A stretch of DNA of 49,520 nucleotides, taken from assembly GCA_016288775.1 (NCBI GenBank), contig JAEELG010000115.1, positions 1 to 49,520 on the forward strand. Direction: 5' to 3'. Under the pieces are notes generated by a model, which saw only the letters and a list, made by a program, of their open reading frames with translations, did not search any database and was not told where the DNA came from. Numbering within the stretch: the first letter of the stretch is position 1; each line of letters begins with the position of its first letter. Positions 1 through 8,379 of the stretch are shown in pieces. Made by a program: the position numbers and the translations under genes. The DNA comes from Bacteroidales bacterium (GTDB lineage: Bacteria > Bacteroidota > Bacteroidia > Bacteroidales > UBA932).

Positions 1-525
1 ATCGTCGTCTACGACATCTGGAACTTCGCATACACCTACAACTGCCTGCCTACCCACAGCTGGTACTGCGGTGTCGCCCTGCTTCTTGCTCCCACCATCG
101 CAGCTCTCCTTTGGAACCGCGGCGGCTGGATCCAGAACCGCGCCAACACCCTGGCAATGTGGTGCATGTTCGCACAGGTGTTCCCTCTCTTCCAGGAGAC
201 CTTCAAGGACGGTCGCCAGTGGTACAACTGGGCCACCCTTCCCGTGCTCTATCCTGAAGGAGTCGGTACCGTCGAGAAGCTCTATGCAGCCGGTGGCCAG
301 GCGGCCGTCGACGGCATCGTGGGCACCACGGTAGATCCTTCGATCGTAGCGGCCAATCCTACCATGATGGTCGTCATCAGCGCCCTGGCACTCGTGACCA
401 ACATCGCCGCTCTGTGCTGGATCATCTGCATCTCCAAGAAGCGCCACATCAATCCTTACAAGGAAGACGTCTTCGTCCACCAGAAGTACTACATCGATTC
501 CATGGCCCGCGCCGACGTGAGCTAG
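1..525 (+). CDS. Multi-pass membrane protein, C-terminal part (DUF5692-like)
   Basis: Open from the first base in frame 1, so the 5' end lies outside the window; 174 residues are visible. Three hydrophobic segments can be seen: one after the WYCG motif, one around the WCMFAQVF stretch, and one near the C-terminus before a basic KKRH cytoplasmic-type tail. The IWNFAYTYNC...HSWYCG signature matches my memory of the DUF5692 family of predicted inner-membrane proteins, whose function is unknown. The stop lies 7 bases before the next gene, so the two may be co-transcribed. Family assignment is from memory of the motif only; no biochemical role can be given. Confidence 0.7.
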   Translation: MVVYDIWNFAYTYNCLPTHSWYCGVALLLAPTIAALLWNRGGWIQNRANTLAMWCMFAQVFPLFQETFKDGRQWYNWATLPVLYPEGVGTVEKLYAAGGQAAVDGIVGTTVDPSIVAANPTMMVVISALALVTNIAALCWIICISKKRHINPYKEDVFVHQKYYIDSMARADVS

Positions 526-532
526 TGCTTTT

Positions 533-1657
533 ATGAGGAAATCCGTCTTGCTTCTGTTCTGTATCGCTGCCTGCGCCGAATGCCTTGCAGGAGGCATAAA
601 GGCAGGCCCCTGGATTACGGAGGCCCGGGAAGGCAGCCTTACCGTGATGTGGACCAGCGACAAGCCAGGAATGGCTTATGTGGAGCTGGCCGACAGCACC
701 AGGATCTGGGACACTTTCGCCGGACGCAGGATTTTCAGGAGCCTGCACAGGGTGCACGTCAGCGGGATCGAACCCGGTGCCGTCCTGAGCTACCGCGTCT
801 GCGGAATCGAGCTCGAAGACGACACCAACGCCCGCGACCCGAAGTTCGGGGCGTCCTACGAGGGCCCCTGGCACTCGGTGCGCACCTTCAGTTCAAAGGC
901 TCCCGAATGCCGTTTTTCGGTGTTCAACGACATCCACATGCGTACGGGAAAGTACAGCGCACTCGCTTCCCAGGTCGATTCGGCAACGACGGATTTCATC
1001 TTTCTTAACGGGGATATCGTGTCCGCGGGCAACTACGTCACGGATTCCCTTGTACGGTACGAGATAGACCCGCTGGGCTCGCTCCCGGCGGGTATTCCCG
1101 TACTGTTTGCCCGCGGCAACCACGAAGGGCGCGGCAACGGCGTTCAGAACGTGGCGGAGGTGTTCCCCAACGGCGACCCCGCTCCGTTCTATTATTCCTT
1201 CCGCCAAGGCCCCGCCGCCTTCGTAGTCCTTGACGCCGGCGAAACCGGCAGGAAACGCTCGGTAAGATACTCCGGCAAAGAGGTTTACGAAGACTATCTA
1301 AACGAGCAGATCGAATGGCTGAAAAAAGCCGTCCGCGAGCCCTCGTTCCGCAGGGCGCCGGTGCAGGTGTGCATCATCCACGTGCCCATGATCGACCACG
1401 AGGACCAGACCGATTTCCACACCCAGCGCTGGCTAAACAAACACATAGTTCCCATCCTCAACAAGGCAGGAATCGACCTGATGATAGGCGCCGACCTGCA
1501 TGAGTTCATGTACTGCGAGCCGGGGAGCATGGGCAACGACTTCCCTATCATAGTCAACGACGACGCCAGGCGCCTCGAATGCGTCTGCAGCAAGAAGCAT
1601 GTAAGCCTGAAGACTTACAACGCCGACGGGGAACTCGAGTTCGAGAAAGAACTCTAG
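533..1657 (+). CDS. Secreted calcineurin-like metallophosphoesterase
   Basis: 374 residues with an N-terminal signal peptide (about residues 1-20), then a beta-rich fibronectin/purple-acid-phosphatase-like domain (about 22-120) and a metallophosphoesterase domain. Metal-ligand motifs visible are D133-x-H135, GD161, GNH197E and H283. The last motif reads GADLH (H323), where the family normally has GHxH, so one His is replaced by Asp. It probably hydrolyses phosphate mono- or diesters outside the cytoplasm; the substrate cannot be told. The stop TAG shares the palindrome CTAG with the stop codon of the convergent peptidase gene. Confidence 0.85.
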   Translation: MRKSVLLLFCIAACAECLAGGIKAGPWITEAREGSLTVMWTSDKPGMAYVELADSTRIWDTFAGRRIFRSLHRVHVSGIEPGAVLSYRVCGIELEDDTNARDPKFGASYEGPWHSVRTFSSKAPECRFSVFNDIHMRTGKYSALASQVDSATTDFIFLNGDIVSAGNYVTDSLVRYEIDPLGSLPAGIPVLFARGNHEGRGNGVQNVAEVFPNGDPAPFYYSFRQGPAAFVVLDAGETGRKRSVRYSGKEVYEDYLNEQIEWLKKAVREPSFRRAPVQVCIIHVPMIDHEDQTDFHTQRWLNKHIVPILNKAGIDLMIGADLHEFMYCEPGSMGNDFPIIVNDDARRLECVCSKKHVSLKTYNADGELEFEKEL

Positions 1658-3750
1658 TATTTCATTCCCACATTCTTCATTATGAAGGAGTAGATATCCG
1701 CCTGCTCCTCAAGCACTTTGGCCAGTGGCTTGCCGCCGCCGTGGCCGGCTTTGGTGTCGATGCGGATAAGCTGCGGCTTGTCGCCGGAGTTGCATTCCTG
1801 AAGGGTTGCCGCGAACTTGAACGAGTGGGCCGGGACCACGCGGTCGTCATGGTCGGCGGTGGTTACCAGCGTGGCGGGATATGCCGTTCCGGGCTTGAGG
1901 TTATGCAGCGGCGAGTAGCCGTACAGATAGCGGAACATCTCTTCGGATTCTTCCGAGGTGCCGTAATCGGGAGCCCAGTTCCAGCCGATGGTGAACTTGT
2001 GGTAGCGGAGCATGTCCATCACGCCCACCTGTGGAATTGCAACTGCATACAGCTCAGGCCTTTGCGTCATGCAGGCACCGACCAGGAGGCCGCCGTTGGA
2101 ACCGCCCACGATGGCGAGTTTCTCTGGGCATGTGTAGCCATTTGCAATCAGCCATTCGGCGGCTCCGATGAAGTCGTCGAAGACGTTCTGCTTGTTCATC
2201 CTGGTTCCGGCAAGGTGCCAGGCTTCACCGTATTCACCGCCTCCGCGGAGGTTTACCTGTACATAGATTCCGCCCTTCTCGAGCCAGGGAACGCGGGACG
2301 CTGAGAACGACGGCGGCATGGAGATGTTGAATCCGCCGTAGCCATAGAGGTAAACGGGGTTCTTTCCGTCGAGTTCCAGGTCCTTGCGGCAGGTGATGAA
2401 CATCGGTATCATGGTGCCGTCCTTAGACGGGAAGAAGACCTGCTTGGTCTCGAGTCCGGAGAGGTCGAAAGCGGTCTGCGGCTGCTTGTAAACGGCGCTC
2501 TCGCCTGTTTCGATATCGTAGCTGTATATGGTTCCGGGGGTGGTGAATGACGAGTAAGAATAGTAGCACCATGTCTCGTCCTTGCGGGAGTTGAATCCGG
2601 CGCTGCCGACTCCGGGAAGGGCGATTTCCTTCAGGCACTGACCGTTCTTGTCGAACATGTATGCGTGCGTGGAAGCGTCCTTGCTGTACTCGGCGATGAT
2701 CTTGTCGGCGACGAAAGCGATTCCGTCAAGCACGTTCTCCCCTTGCGGGATGACGTCCTTCCAGACCCTGGGGTTCTTTATATCAGTGACTACCAGCCTG
2801 TAGAGGGGGGCGTCCACATTGGTGAAGAGGTATATCATGTCACCGTCGCTCTCAACCGGCGAGCAGTCGTTCTTCATGTCCCTGGTAATCTGCACCCACT
2901 TGACTCCGGGCTTCCTGAGGTCAGCCACGAACAGATTGTTGCCTATGTCGGCGCCGGCCTCATAGAGGAATGCCATGGTCTCCTCTTCGTTTATGCTCAC
3001 CTGGTAGAAGCGCAGGGGCTCTGCGGGATTGCTGTAGAAGAGTTCGTCGTCGGCCTGTGAGGTGCCCATCCTGTGATAGTACACCTTGTGACCTTCGTTC
3101 TTGCCGCTGTATTCGTGGCCGTCGCCCTCAGGTGCATCGTAGGCGCTGTAATAGAAGCCGTCGCCGCGCCAGGAAGCGCCGGTGAACTTGGCCCATTCGA
3201 TGTGGTCCGGAAGCAGCTCACGGGTCTGTGCATCCATCACGAAAATCTCTTCCCAGTCGCTTCCGCTGCGGGAAATGCTGTATGCGGCGTATTTTCCGTC
3301 ATGGGAGAAATAGACGCCCTTGAGGGCCACCGTGCCGTCGTCGCTGAGGGTGTTGGGATCAAGGAACACGTGGGGCTCGGCGTCGGGCGAATCCATCTCG
3401 TAGAGCACGCTTTGGTTCTGCAGGCCGTCGTTGCGGTAGTAGTACCATTTGCCGTTCTTGCGGCGGCCTGGAGTGCCCACCTTCTCGTAGTTACTCACCT
3501 CGGTGAGGCGCTGCAGGAGTTTGCCGCGGAAAGGGATATGGCTCAGATAATGGTTCGTGACCTTGTTCTGGGCCTCGACCCATGCGGCGGTTTCGTCGGA
3601 AGAGTCGTCTTCCAGCCAGCGGTACGGGTCGGCGACCTCGGTGCCGAAGTAATTGTCCACGGTGTTGTCTTTGCGCGTCACGGGAGTCTTGGGAGCGCAG
3701 GCGTCAAAAAGCATTGCAGCCATCAGGAATAAAGGGATTATGCGTTTCAT
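1654..3750 (-). CDS. Prolyl oligopeptidase family serine peptidase (S9A)
   Basis: 698 residues from the Met of MKRIIPLFL; an earlier in-frame Met would add 25 non-conserved residues in front of the signal sequence. The N-terminus looks like a lipoprotein or Sec signal (FDAC near residue 18). An S9 beta-propeller region fills about residues 30-430 and an alpha/beta hydrolase domain follows. Catalytic residues visible are Ser551 in GGSNGG, Asp635/636 in DHDDRV and His670 in KAGHGGG. It is expected to cleave proline-containing peptides in the periplasm or at the cell surface. The start overlaps the upstream DUF362 stop by one base (TAATG), which suggests translational coupling. The length is normal for bacterial POP. 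Confidence 0.95.
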   Translation of the reverse strand: MKRIIPLFLMAAMLFDACAPKTPVTRKDNTVDNYFGTEVADPYRWLEDDSSDETAAWVEAQNKVTNHYLSHIPFRGKLLQRLTEVSNYEKVGTPGRRKNGKWYYYRNDGLQNQSVLYEMDSPDAEPHVFLDPNTLSDDGTVALKGVYFSHDGKYAAYSISRSGSDWEEIFVMDAQTRELLPDHIEWAKFTGASWRGDGFYYSAYDAPEGDGHEYSGKNEGHKVYYHRMGTSQADDELFYSNPAEPLRFYQVSINEEETMAFLYEAGADIGNNLFVADLRKPGVKWVQITRDMKNDCSPVESDGDMIYLFTNVDAPLYRLVVTDIKNPRVWKDVIPQGENVLDGIAFVADKIIAEYSKDASTHAYMFDKNGQCLKEIALPGVGSAGFNSRKDETWCYYSYSSFTTPGTIYSYDIETGESAVYKQPQTAFDLSGLETKQVFFPSKDGTMIPMFITCRKDLELDGKNPVYLYGYGGFNISMPPSFSASRVPWLEKGGIYVQVNLRGGGEYGEAWHLAGTRMNKQNVFDDFIGAAEWLIANGYTCPEKLAIVGGSNGGLLVGACMTQRPELYAVAIPQVGVMDMLRYHKFTIGWNWAPDYGTSEESEEMFRYLYGYSPLHNLKPGTAYPATLVTTADHDDRVVPAHSFKFAATLQECNSGDKPQLIRIDTKAGHGGGKPLAKVLEEQADIYSFIMKNVGMKY

Positions 3751-4883
3751 TACTTCATGAATATTAAATCGTACTTGCGGGTCCCGAGACCGATCTTTTC
3801 GCCGTGAATAAGCTGGGTTTCCCATTCGGACTCAGGAGTGGTGTTCTTGAAATGGTCGTGGTGGTCGTGGAAACCGGCTTCATGCATGTGGTCTCCAAGC
3901 ACGGAGTTGCGTATGGGCTCTGCTGCAAGGCAGGCATCGGCGCAGGCCTGGTCGAGCGCCACAGGGTCTTTGGATGCGAACATTCCGATGTCAGGGAGTA
4001 TGGGCGCATCGTTTTCGGCATGGCAGTCACAGTATGGAGAAACGTCTACTATCAGGGATATATGGAAGCAGTCGCGGCCGCTTACGACAGCCTTGGTATA
4101 CTCGGCCATCTTGGCGTTCAGCACCGGAATCGCCTGATTCTGGGCGAAATCTATAGCGTCGAAGTTGCAGGCGCCAAGACAGCGTCCGCAACCGACGCAG
4201 TTGTTCTCATCCACGCGCATCTTGCGCGCCGCGGCATCATACACAAGCCCGCCGTTGGCACATTCCTTCTGGCAGCGGCGGCAACCGCGGCATTTCTCTT
4301 CATAGATGAAAGCCTTTCCGGCGGAATGCTGGTCCTTCTTTCCGGCACGTGAACCGCAGCCCATGCCGATGTTCTTGATTGCGCCGCCGAAACCGGTGGT
4401 TTCATGCCCCTTGAAGTGAGTCAGGCTGATGAACACGTCGGCATCCATTACCGCACGTCCGATCAGCGCTTCTTTGGTATATTCACCGCCTTCCACCGGT
4501 ACTGCAATATCGTCCGTGCCCTTGAGACCGTCGGCAATGATGACCGGGCAGCCGGCCGTCAGAGGAGTAAAACCGTTCTCCCATGCGCACTCCAGATGCT
4601 CCAGGGCATTCTTCCTGAAACCCGGATACATCGTGTTGCAATCGGTAAGGAACGGCTTGCCCCCGAGTTCCTTGACCAGGTCGACTACGGCCTTGGCATA
4701 GTTCGGACGGAGATAACTGATGTTGCCCAGTTCCCCGAAATGCATCTTTATGGCAACGAACTTGCCGTCCATGTCAATATCGGCTATTCCGGCCGTGCGG
4801 GCAAGACGCTTCAGCTTTGCTGGCATGCTTTCACCAAAAGCGGAAGTCCTGAAGTCGGTGTAATATACTTTGGCTTTTTCCAT
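3750..4883 (-). CDS. DUF362 protein with two 4Fe-4S ferredoxin motifs
   Basis: 377 residues. The N-terminal and central parts resemble DUF362 (KMHFGELGN, THFKGHETTGFGGAIKNIGMG). A bacterial-type ferredoxin insert carries two cysteine motifs, CRGCRRCQKEC and CVGCGRCLGAC, each able to hold a 4Fe-4S cluster. It has no signal peptide, so it should be cytoplasmic. The precise electron-transfer role is unknown for the family. It is coupled to the downstream prolyl oligopeptidase through a TAATG overlap and follows the PAP2 gene after 68 bases that contain a probable terminator. Confidence 0.9.
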   Translation of the reverse strand: MEKAKVYYTDFRTSAFGESMPAKLKRLARTAGIADIDMDGKFVAIKMHFGELGNISYLRPNYAKAVVDLVKELGGKPFLTDCNTMYPGFRKNALEHLECAWENGFTPLTAGCPVIIADGLKGTDDIAVPVEGGEYTKEALIGRAVMDADVFISLTHFKGHETTGFGGAIKNIGMGCGSRAGKKDQHSAGKAFIYEEKCRGCRRCQKECANGGLVYDAAARKMRVDENNCVGCGRCLGACNFDAIDFAQNQAIPVLNAKMAEYTKAVVSGRDCFHISLIVDVSPYCDCHAENDAPILPDIGMFASKDPVALDQACADACLAAEPIRNSVLGDHMHEAGFHDHHDHFKNTTPESEWETQLIHGEKIGLGTRKYDLIFMK

Positions 4884-4930
4884 AATATTGATGTTCGATT
4901 GTTTCCAGTATTGGTATGGGAATGTGACAA

Positions 4931-4950
4931 AAGGCCTGAACCTTCAGGTC
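4931..4950 (-). terminator. Probable intrinsic terminator after the PAP2 gene
   Basis: On the minus strand the inverted repeat CCTGAA-GG-TTCAGG (4935-4948) lies directly behind the PAP2 stop codon and is followed by CCTTTTG. The effective hairpin would be short (about 5 pairs, 4-base loop), and the T-run is short, so termination may be partial. Confidence 0.5.
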
Positions 4951-4951
4951 G

Positions 4952-5554
4952 CTAAAACTTGCTGCAGACAAACCTCGCCAGCCTGCCGCAGAGCCATCCG
5001 AAAAGGATTCCGGCGGCAAAGCCGACCAGGACGTCGCCGAGGAAGTGCTTGCCCACAAACACGCGGCTGAGGCCGATCAACAGTCCGCATACGCTCATGA
5101 GCGCCAGATATTTGTGATAGTTGTGCGCCTTGTCGGCACGGAAGCCTATAAAAGTGCAGACTACCACGCCAGCAGTGTTGGCTGCGTGTCCAGAGAAGAA
5201 TCCGTAAAGCCTGCCGGGATTCTCGAGGATGTGGAGCCCGCGCTCGAGCATCTCCGTGTCATACATCGGCCGCAGCCTCTGTACTGCCGCCTTTACCAGA
5301 TTGGACGACTGGTCGCAGAGGACGAGGCACAGGATGGTAGACAGTAGCACTATCGTAGCTTTCTTCCACCCCATACGATAATACATCAGCCCGAAGATAG
5401 CCACATACAACACTATCCAAACCTCCTTGGCCGAGAAGAACTGCCATACGGCATCTGTGAAAGGCGCATGGAGGGAGTTGATGGCAAGGGTGACGTCCTT
5501 GTCAACGTGATGCAGGAAACTCAGTGTTCCGGTTATTTCTGCAAGGCCTTCCAT
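4952..5554 (-). CDS. PAP2 family membrane phosphatase
   Basis: 200 residues with several hydrophobic segments. The three PAP2 signature blocks are present in order: [10 protein letters not shown] (K-x6-RP), SGHAAN (PSGH type) and [12 protein letters not shown] (SR-x5-H-x3-D), with catalytic His residues in the last two. Family members remove phosphate from lipid phosphates such as undecaprenyl pyrophosphate or phosphatidic acid at the outer face of the inner membrane; which substrate applies here is not visible. The start overlaps the 3' end of obg by 22 bases, so it is probably translated from the obg transcript. Confidence 0.92.
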   Translation of the reverse strand: MEGLAEITGTLSFLHHVDKDVTLAINSLHAPFTDAVWQFFSAKEVWIVLYVAIFGLMYYRMGWKKATIVLLSTILCLVLCDQSSNLVKAAVQRLRPMYDTEMLERGLHILENPGRLYGFFSGHAANTAGVVVCTFIGFRADKAHNYHKYLALMSVCGLLIGLSRVFVGKHFLGDVLVGFAAGILFGWLCGRLARFVCSKF

Positions 5555-6525
5555 AGCAGGTCTTTGAGTTTGTCAAGGCCCTCTCCGCTGGCAGACGAGA
5601 TGAATACGTGGGGAATACGTTTGGGCAGTTTGGGCGCTATCTCCTTCTCGATGTCGGCGTCTATCATGTCGCACTTAGTCACGGCCAACACGCGCTGTTT
5701 GGTCAACAGCTCGGGATTGTACAGTTTGAGCTCCTTCAGCAGGGTCTTGTATCCGGCTGCAATATCGTCTTCCTCGCAACTGACCATGAACAGCAGCACC
5801 GAGTTGCGCTCGATGTGGCGCAGGAAGCGTGTGCCTATGCCCCTGCCCTCGTGCGCGCCTTCTATTATTCCGGGGATATCGGCCATCACGAACGAACGGT
5901 CGTCGTAATAACGTACGATTCCGAGATTTGGTTCGAGCGTGGTGAAGGCGTACGACGCAATCTTCGGCTTGGCCGAGGTAATGGTGCTCAGGAGCGTTGA
6001 TTTTCCGGCGTTGGGAAATCCTACCAGGCCCACATCGGCCAGAAGCTTCAGTTCAAGTATGAACGCCCCTTCCTCGCCGTCCTCGCCCGGCTGGGCGTAC
6101 CTCGGCGTCTGGTTGGTGGCGGTCTTGAAATGGTCGTTGCCCCATCCACCCTTGCCGCCCTGGCAGAGGATGCGCTCCTGCCCGTCCTCATTGAGGTCGA
6201 AGATCTGTTCGCCGGTGTCGGCATTCTTGACCACCGTGCCCACGGGCACGTCAAGTATGATGTCGGCGCCGTTCTTGCCCCTGCAAAGCGCCGCTCCACC
6301 CTTCTCGCCGTCATCGGCCTTGATGTGCTTGCGGTATTTCAGGTGGATTAGCGTCCAGAACTGGGCGTTGGCGCGCAGGATGATGTGCCCGCCGCGCCCG
6401 CCGTCGCCTCCGTCCGGACCGCCTTTGGGAATGTATTTGGCCCTGTGCAAGTGCATGCTCCCCGCACCCCCGTGCCCGGAAGCGCAGTATATCTTGACGT
6501 AGTCTATAAAGTTACTCTCTGCCAT
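5533..6525 (-). CDS. obg: GTPase Obg/CgtA
   Basis: 330 residues starting at [12 protein letters not shown]; a longer frame to 6597 adds residues unlike the family. The Gly-rich Obg fold is visible at the N-terminus ([26 protein letters not shown]), followed by the G domain with P-loop GFPNAGKST, the DIPG switch II motif, and TKCD and SSASG guanine motifs. It lacks the variable C-terminal OCT domain, as in many Bacteroidota. Obg binds the 50S subunit and acts in ribosome maturation and stress control. It is first in a minus-strand group with PAP2 and has its own promoter upstream. Confidence 0.97.
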   Translation of the reverse strand: MAESNFIDYVKIYCASGHGGAGSMHLHRAKYIPKGGPDGGDGGRGGHIILRANAQFWTLIHLKYRKHIKADDGEKGGAALCRGKNGADIILDVPVGTVVKNADTGEQIFDLNEDGQERILCQGGKGGWGNDHFKTATNQTPRYAQPGEDGEEGAFILELKLLADVGLVGFPNAGKSTLLSTITSAKPKIASYAFTTLEPNLGIVRYYDDRSFVMADIPGIIEGAHEGRGIGTRFLRHIERNSVLLFMVSCEEDDIAAGYKTLLKELKLYNPELLTKQRVLAVTKCDMIDADIEKEIAPKLPKRIPHVFISSASGEGLDKLKDLLWKALQK

Positions 6526-6596
6526 AAGTGGTTTGCAATCAATGTATTGGCAATGCGGATCAGGCGATTTGCCACGTTCGGGCAACAAGCCAGTCA

Positions 6597-6604
6597 CAAA
6601 TTTA
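6597..6604 (-). promoter_or_regulatory. -7 promoter box for obg
   Basis: The minus strand reads TAAATTTG, a full match to the Bacteroidota -7 consensus TAnnTTTG, 71 bases before the obg start. No convincing TTTG -33 element is found at the usual spacing. It is back-to-back with the box at 6648-6655. Confidence 0.5.
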
Positions 6605-6647
6605 ACTTATTTTGGCTTTCTTCCATGCAAGATTATGGGAATAATTG

Positions 6648-6655
6648 TATTTTTG
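6648..6655 (+). promoter_or_regulatory. -7 promoter box for the lipoprotein/radical SAM pair
   Basis: TATTTTTG matches TAnnTTTG and lies 17 bases before the ATG at 6673, giving a short leader. The -33 region is not clear. Confidence 0.55.
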
Positions 6656-6672
6656 TAGAAAAGAAAACAGAA

Positions 6673-7224
6673 ATGAAGGTCAAATTCGTTATCATATATG
6701 CGCTTGCCGGGGTTGCCTTCCTGGCTGTGTCGCTCTGGGCATTCCTTTCCAACGGGAGGAGCGCGAAGGCCATACGCTACAAATACAAGCTGGGCGGCAT
6801 AATGCTCACCGCATGGGCCATGCTGTCCGCCGCTTCGTGCGAAGGCGTGCCGCCGTTCGTCACCTGCTACGAACCCGTGGTGGAGTGTTACGACGTTGCA
6901 GCCCCGTCCAATGAAGTATACGTGGAGGTCAAGGACTATGGCGGCAACAAACTCAAGAGCGGCGACGTGCTCACTGTCCGCATCGATTACCCCACTTATC
7001 ACAACTACCGCTGCAGGATAACCGCCGATCCTTCCAACGGCGACGCCTTCGTCATACAGACCCATGACTTTACAGTAACCGAAAGCAATTCTAGTGTCGA
7101 AATAACTCTCGTAGCTACCGATTACAAGGGCAGCGCAAAGGTAACCGTCTGCGGAATCGGAATGATGCAGGACGGATCCGAGGTCGAATCCGTGGTCGGA
7201 ACCGCGTCGGTAACCATACTCTGA
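6673..7224 (+). CDS. Putative exported lipoprotein paired with a radical SAM enzyme
   Basis: 183 residues. There is a first hydrophobic segment at about 4-24, a short basic linker (RSAKAIRYKYK), then a second hydrophobic stretch ending LSAASC, where Cys55 could be a lipid-modified cysteine. Just after it comes a Cys/Pro-rich stretch (CEGVPPFVTCYEPVVECYD) and then a beta-rich domain of about 110 residues that looks Ig- or carbohydrate-module-like. I do not recognise the family with certainty. Its stop overlaps the start of the radical SAM gene (TGATG), so the two are made together. It resembles the Bacteroidetes arrangement described as radical-SAM-associated putative lipoprotein, and may be the enzyme's substrate; that is inference. 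Confidence 0.75.
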   Translation: MKVKFVIIYALAGVAFLAVSLWAFLSNGRSAKAIRYKYKLGGIMLTAWAMLSAASCEGVPPFVTCYEPVVECYDVAAPSNEVYVEVKDYGGNKLKSGDVLTVRIDYPTYHNYRCRITADPSNGDAFVIQTHDFTVTESNSSVEITLVATDYKGSAKVTVCGIGMMQDGSEVESVVGTASVTIL

Positions 7225-8237
7225 TGGCACGCCCAGTTATCGGCAACATAGTCTTCGAACTGACGGAAGCCTGCAACCAGTGTTGCAGGTTCTGTTATAA
7301 TTACTGGCGCGACGGAAGCTCCCCGCTGCCGCCTCCCGATCCCGGACTTGCCCGCAAAACCCTCCGCCGCCTGCTTTCGCAGGCCTCTGTCGGCACCCTG
7401 TCCTTCTCCGGCGGCGAACCCATGCTCCTGCGGAATATACACGACCTCGCCCTCGCCGCACGCTTCAAGGGCTGTCATGTGAACGTGCTGACAAACGGAA
7501 CTATGCTGACCGAAGACGCGCTCGCCAACTTCGTCAGCCTGGGTATCGGCGCGATACAGATTCCCATCCTGAGCGCCGACGCCTCGGTTCACGAATACCT
7601 TACTCAGCTGCCGGGCTCATGGGCCAAGGCGACCGATGCGCTGCGGCGCGTAGCATCCGTCATGCCCAACGGAGCCTTCGCGGTACTCGTAATCACCGCC
7701 GTAAACGCCCCTGGCGTACCCCAGACGCTGGAATTCATCCGCGGACTCGGAGTCCGGAAGGTGATGGTAAACCGCTTCAACATCGGCGGTATGGGCCTAA
7801 AGCACACAGCGGAACTTGTCCTGAATGCAGCAACGCTGAAGCAGGCGTTCGCCGACGTCGAGGCCTTTGCCTGCAAGTACCCCGACATGCGCTTCGTCAG
7901 CGGAGTCTGCACGCCTCTCTGCATGCTTGATGTGAACCCCTATCCGCACATCCAGTTCTCCTGGTGCAGCACCGACTTCAGCCGCCGACCCGTAGCCGTC
8001 AGCTACAAGGGCGACGTGCGCTTCTGCAACCACTCCCCGCACGTAATCGGGAACATCTGGGAACGCCCGATCGACGAGATCCTTACCGACCCCGCCACCG
8101 TAGCGCGCTACGCCGAAGTGCCCGCCCGCTGCACGGATTGTCCCCTCCTGAGCCGCTGCAACGGCGGCTGCCGCGCTGCCTCGGAGCAAGTTTACGGCAG
8201 TTTCGCCGAAGCAGATCCGATACTCAACGGGTGTTGA
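7224..8237 (+). CDS. Radical SAM/SPASM domain enzyme
   Basis: 337 residues. The radical SAM cluster motif is C17-x3-C21-x2-C24 (CNQCCRFC), followed by SFSGGEPM for SAM binding. The C-terminal third is a SPASM-type auxiliary Fe-S domain with Cys in CTPLC, WCSTD, FCNHS and CTDCPLLSRCNGGC, and a final Cys as the last residue. SPASM enzymes commonly modify peptides or proteins through a 5'-deoxyadenosyl radical; the reaction here is unknown. Coupling to the preceding lipoprotein gene (TGATG) suggests that protein, or a peptide of it, as target. The stop codon lies inside a perfect 15-pair hairpin. A second, truncated copy of its SPASM tail lies at 14173-14373. Confidence 0.92.
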   Translation: MARPVIGNIVFELTEACNQCCRFCYNYWRDGSSPLPPPDPGLARKTLRRLLSQASVGTLSFSGGEPMLLRNIHDLALAARFKGCHVNVLTNGTMLTEDALANFVSLGIGAIQIPILSADASVHEYLTQLPGSWAKATDALRRVASVMPNGAFAVLVITAVNAPGVPQTLEFIRGLGVRKVMVNRFNIGGMGLKHTAELVLNAATLKQAFADVEAFACKYPDMRFVSGVCTPLCMLDVNPYPHIQFSWCSTDFSRRPVAVSYKGDVRFCNHSPHVIGNIWERPIDEILTDPATVARYAEVPARCTDCPLLSRCNGGCRAASEQVYGSFAEADPILNGC

Positions 8238-8247
8238 GTATCGGATC
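8214..8247 (+). repeat. Perfect 15-bp inverted repeat across the radical SAM stop codon
   Basis: GATCCGATACTCAAC (8214-8228) and GTTGAGTATCGGATC (8233-8247) are exact reverse complements around the loop GGGT. The TGA stop (8235-8237) is in the 3' arm. No T-run follows, so it is not a classical intrinsic terminator. It could stabilise or end the mRNA with a factor, or mark an element end. Confidence 0.9.
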
Positions 8248-8314
8248 GTATACGACTACTATCCCCCTGCACCCCCAAGGGGACTGGACGCCCCTCCTAA
8301 TTATTCCCGGAAAT

Positions 8315-8333
8315 CTCCTAAAATTATTAGGAG
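8315..8333 (+). promoter_or_regulatory. Candidate operator of the BlaI-type repressor
   Basis: CTCCTAA-AATTA-TTAGGAG is a perfect 7+7 dyad with a 5-base spacer. It sits 16 bases upstream of the -7 box at 8350-8357, where the -33 contact of RNA polymerase would be. BlaI/MecI/CopY repressors bind symmetric sites in their own promoters, so autoregulation is a reasonable inference. Confidence 0.55.
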
Positions 8334-8349
8334 TTTCAATTATTAGTGT

Positions 8350-8357
8350 TATATTTG
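8350..8357 (+). promoter_or_regulatory. -7 promoter box for the BlaI/BlaR1 operon
   Basis: TATATTTG matches TAnnTTTG and lies 22 bases before the ATG at 8380. The only dyad nearby (8315-8333) covers the expected -33 zone. Confidence 0.6.
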
Positions 8358-8379
8358 CCGCAGAACAAAAAAAAACCAT

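Noticed and set aside
8278..8295. AGGGG...CCCCT hairpin as terminator of the radical SAM gene
   Set aside because: Stem of five pairs with an 8-base loop and no T-run after it.
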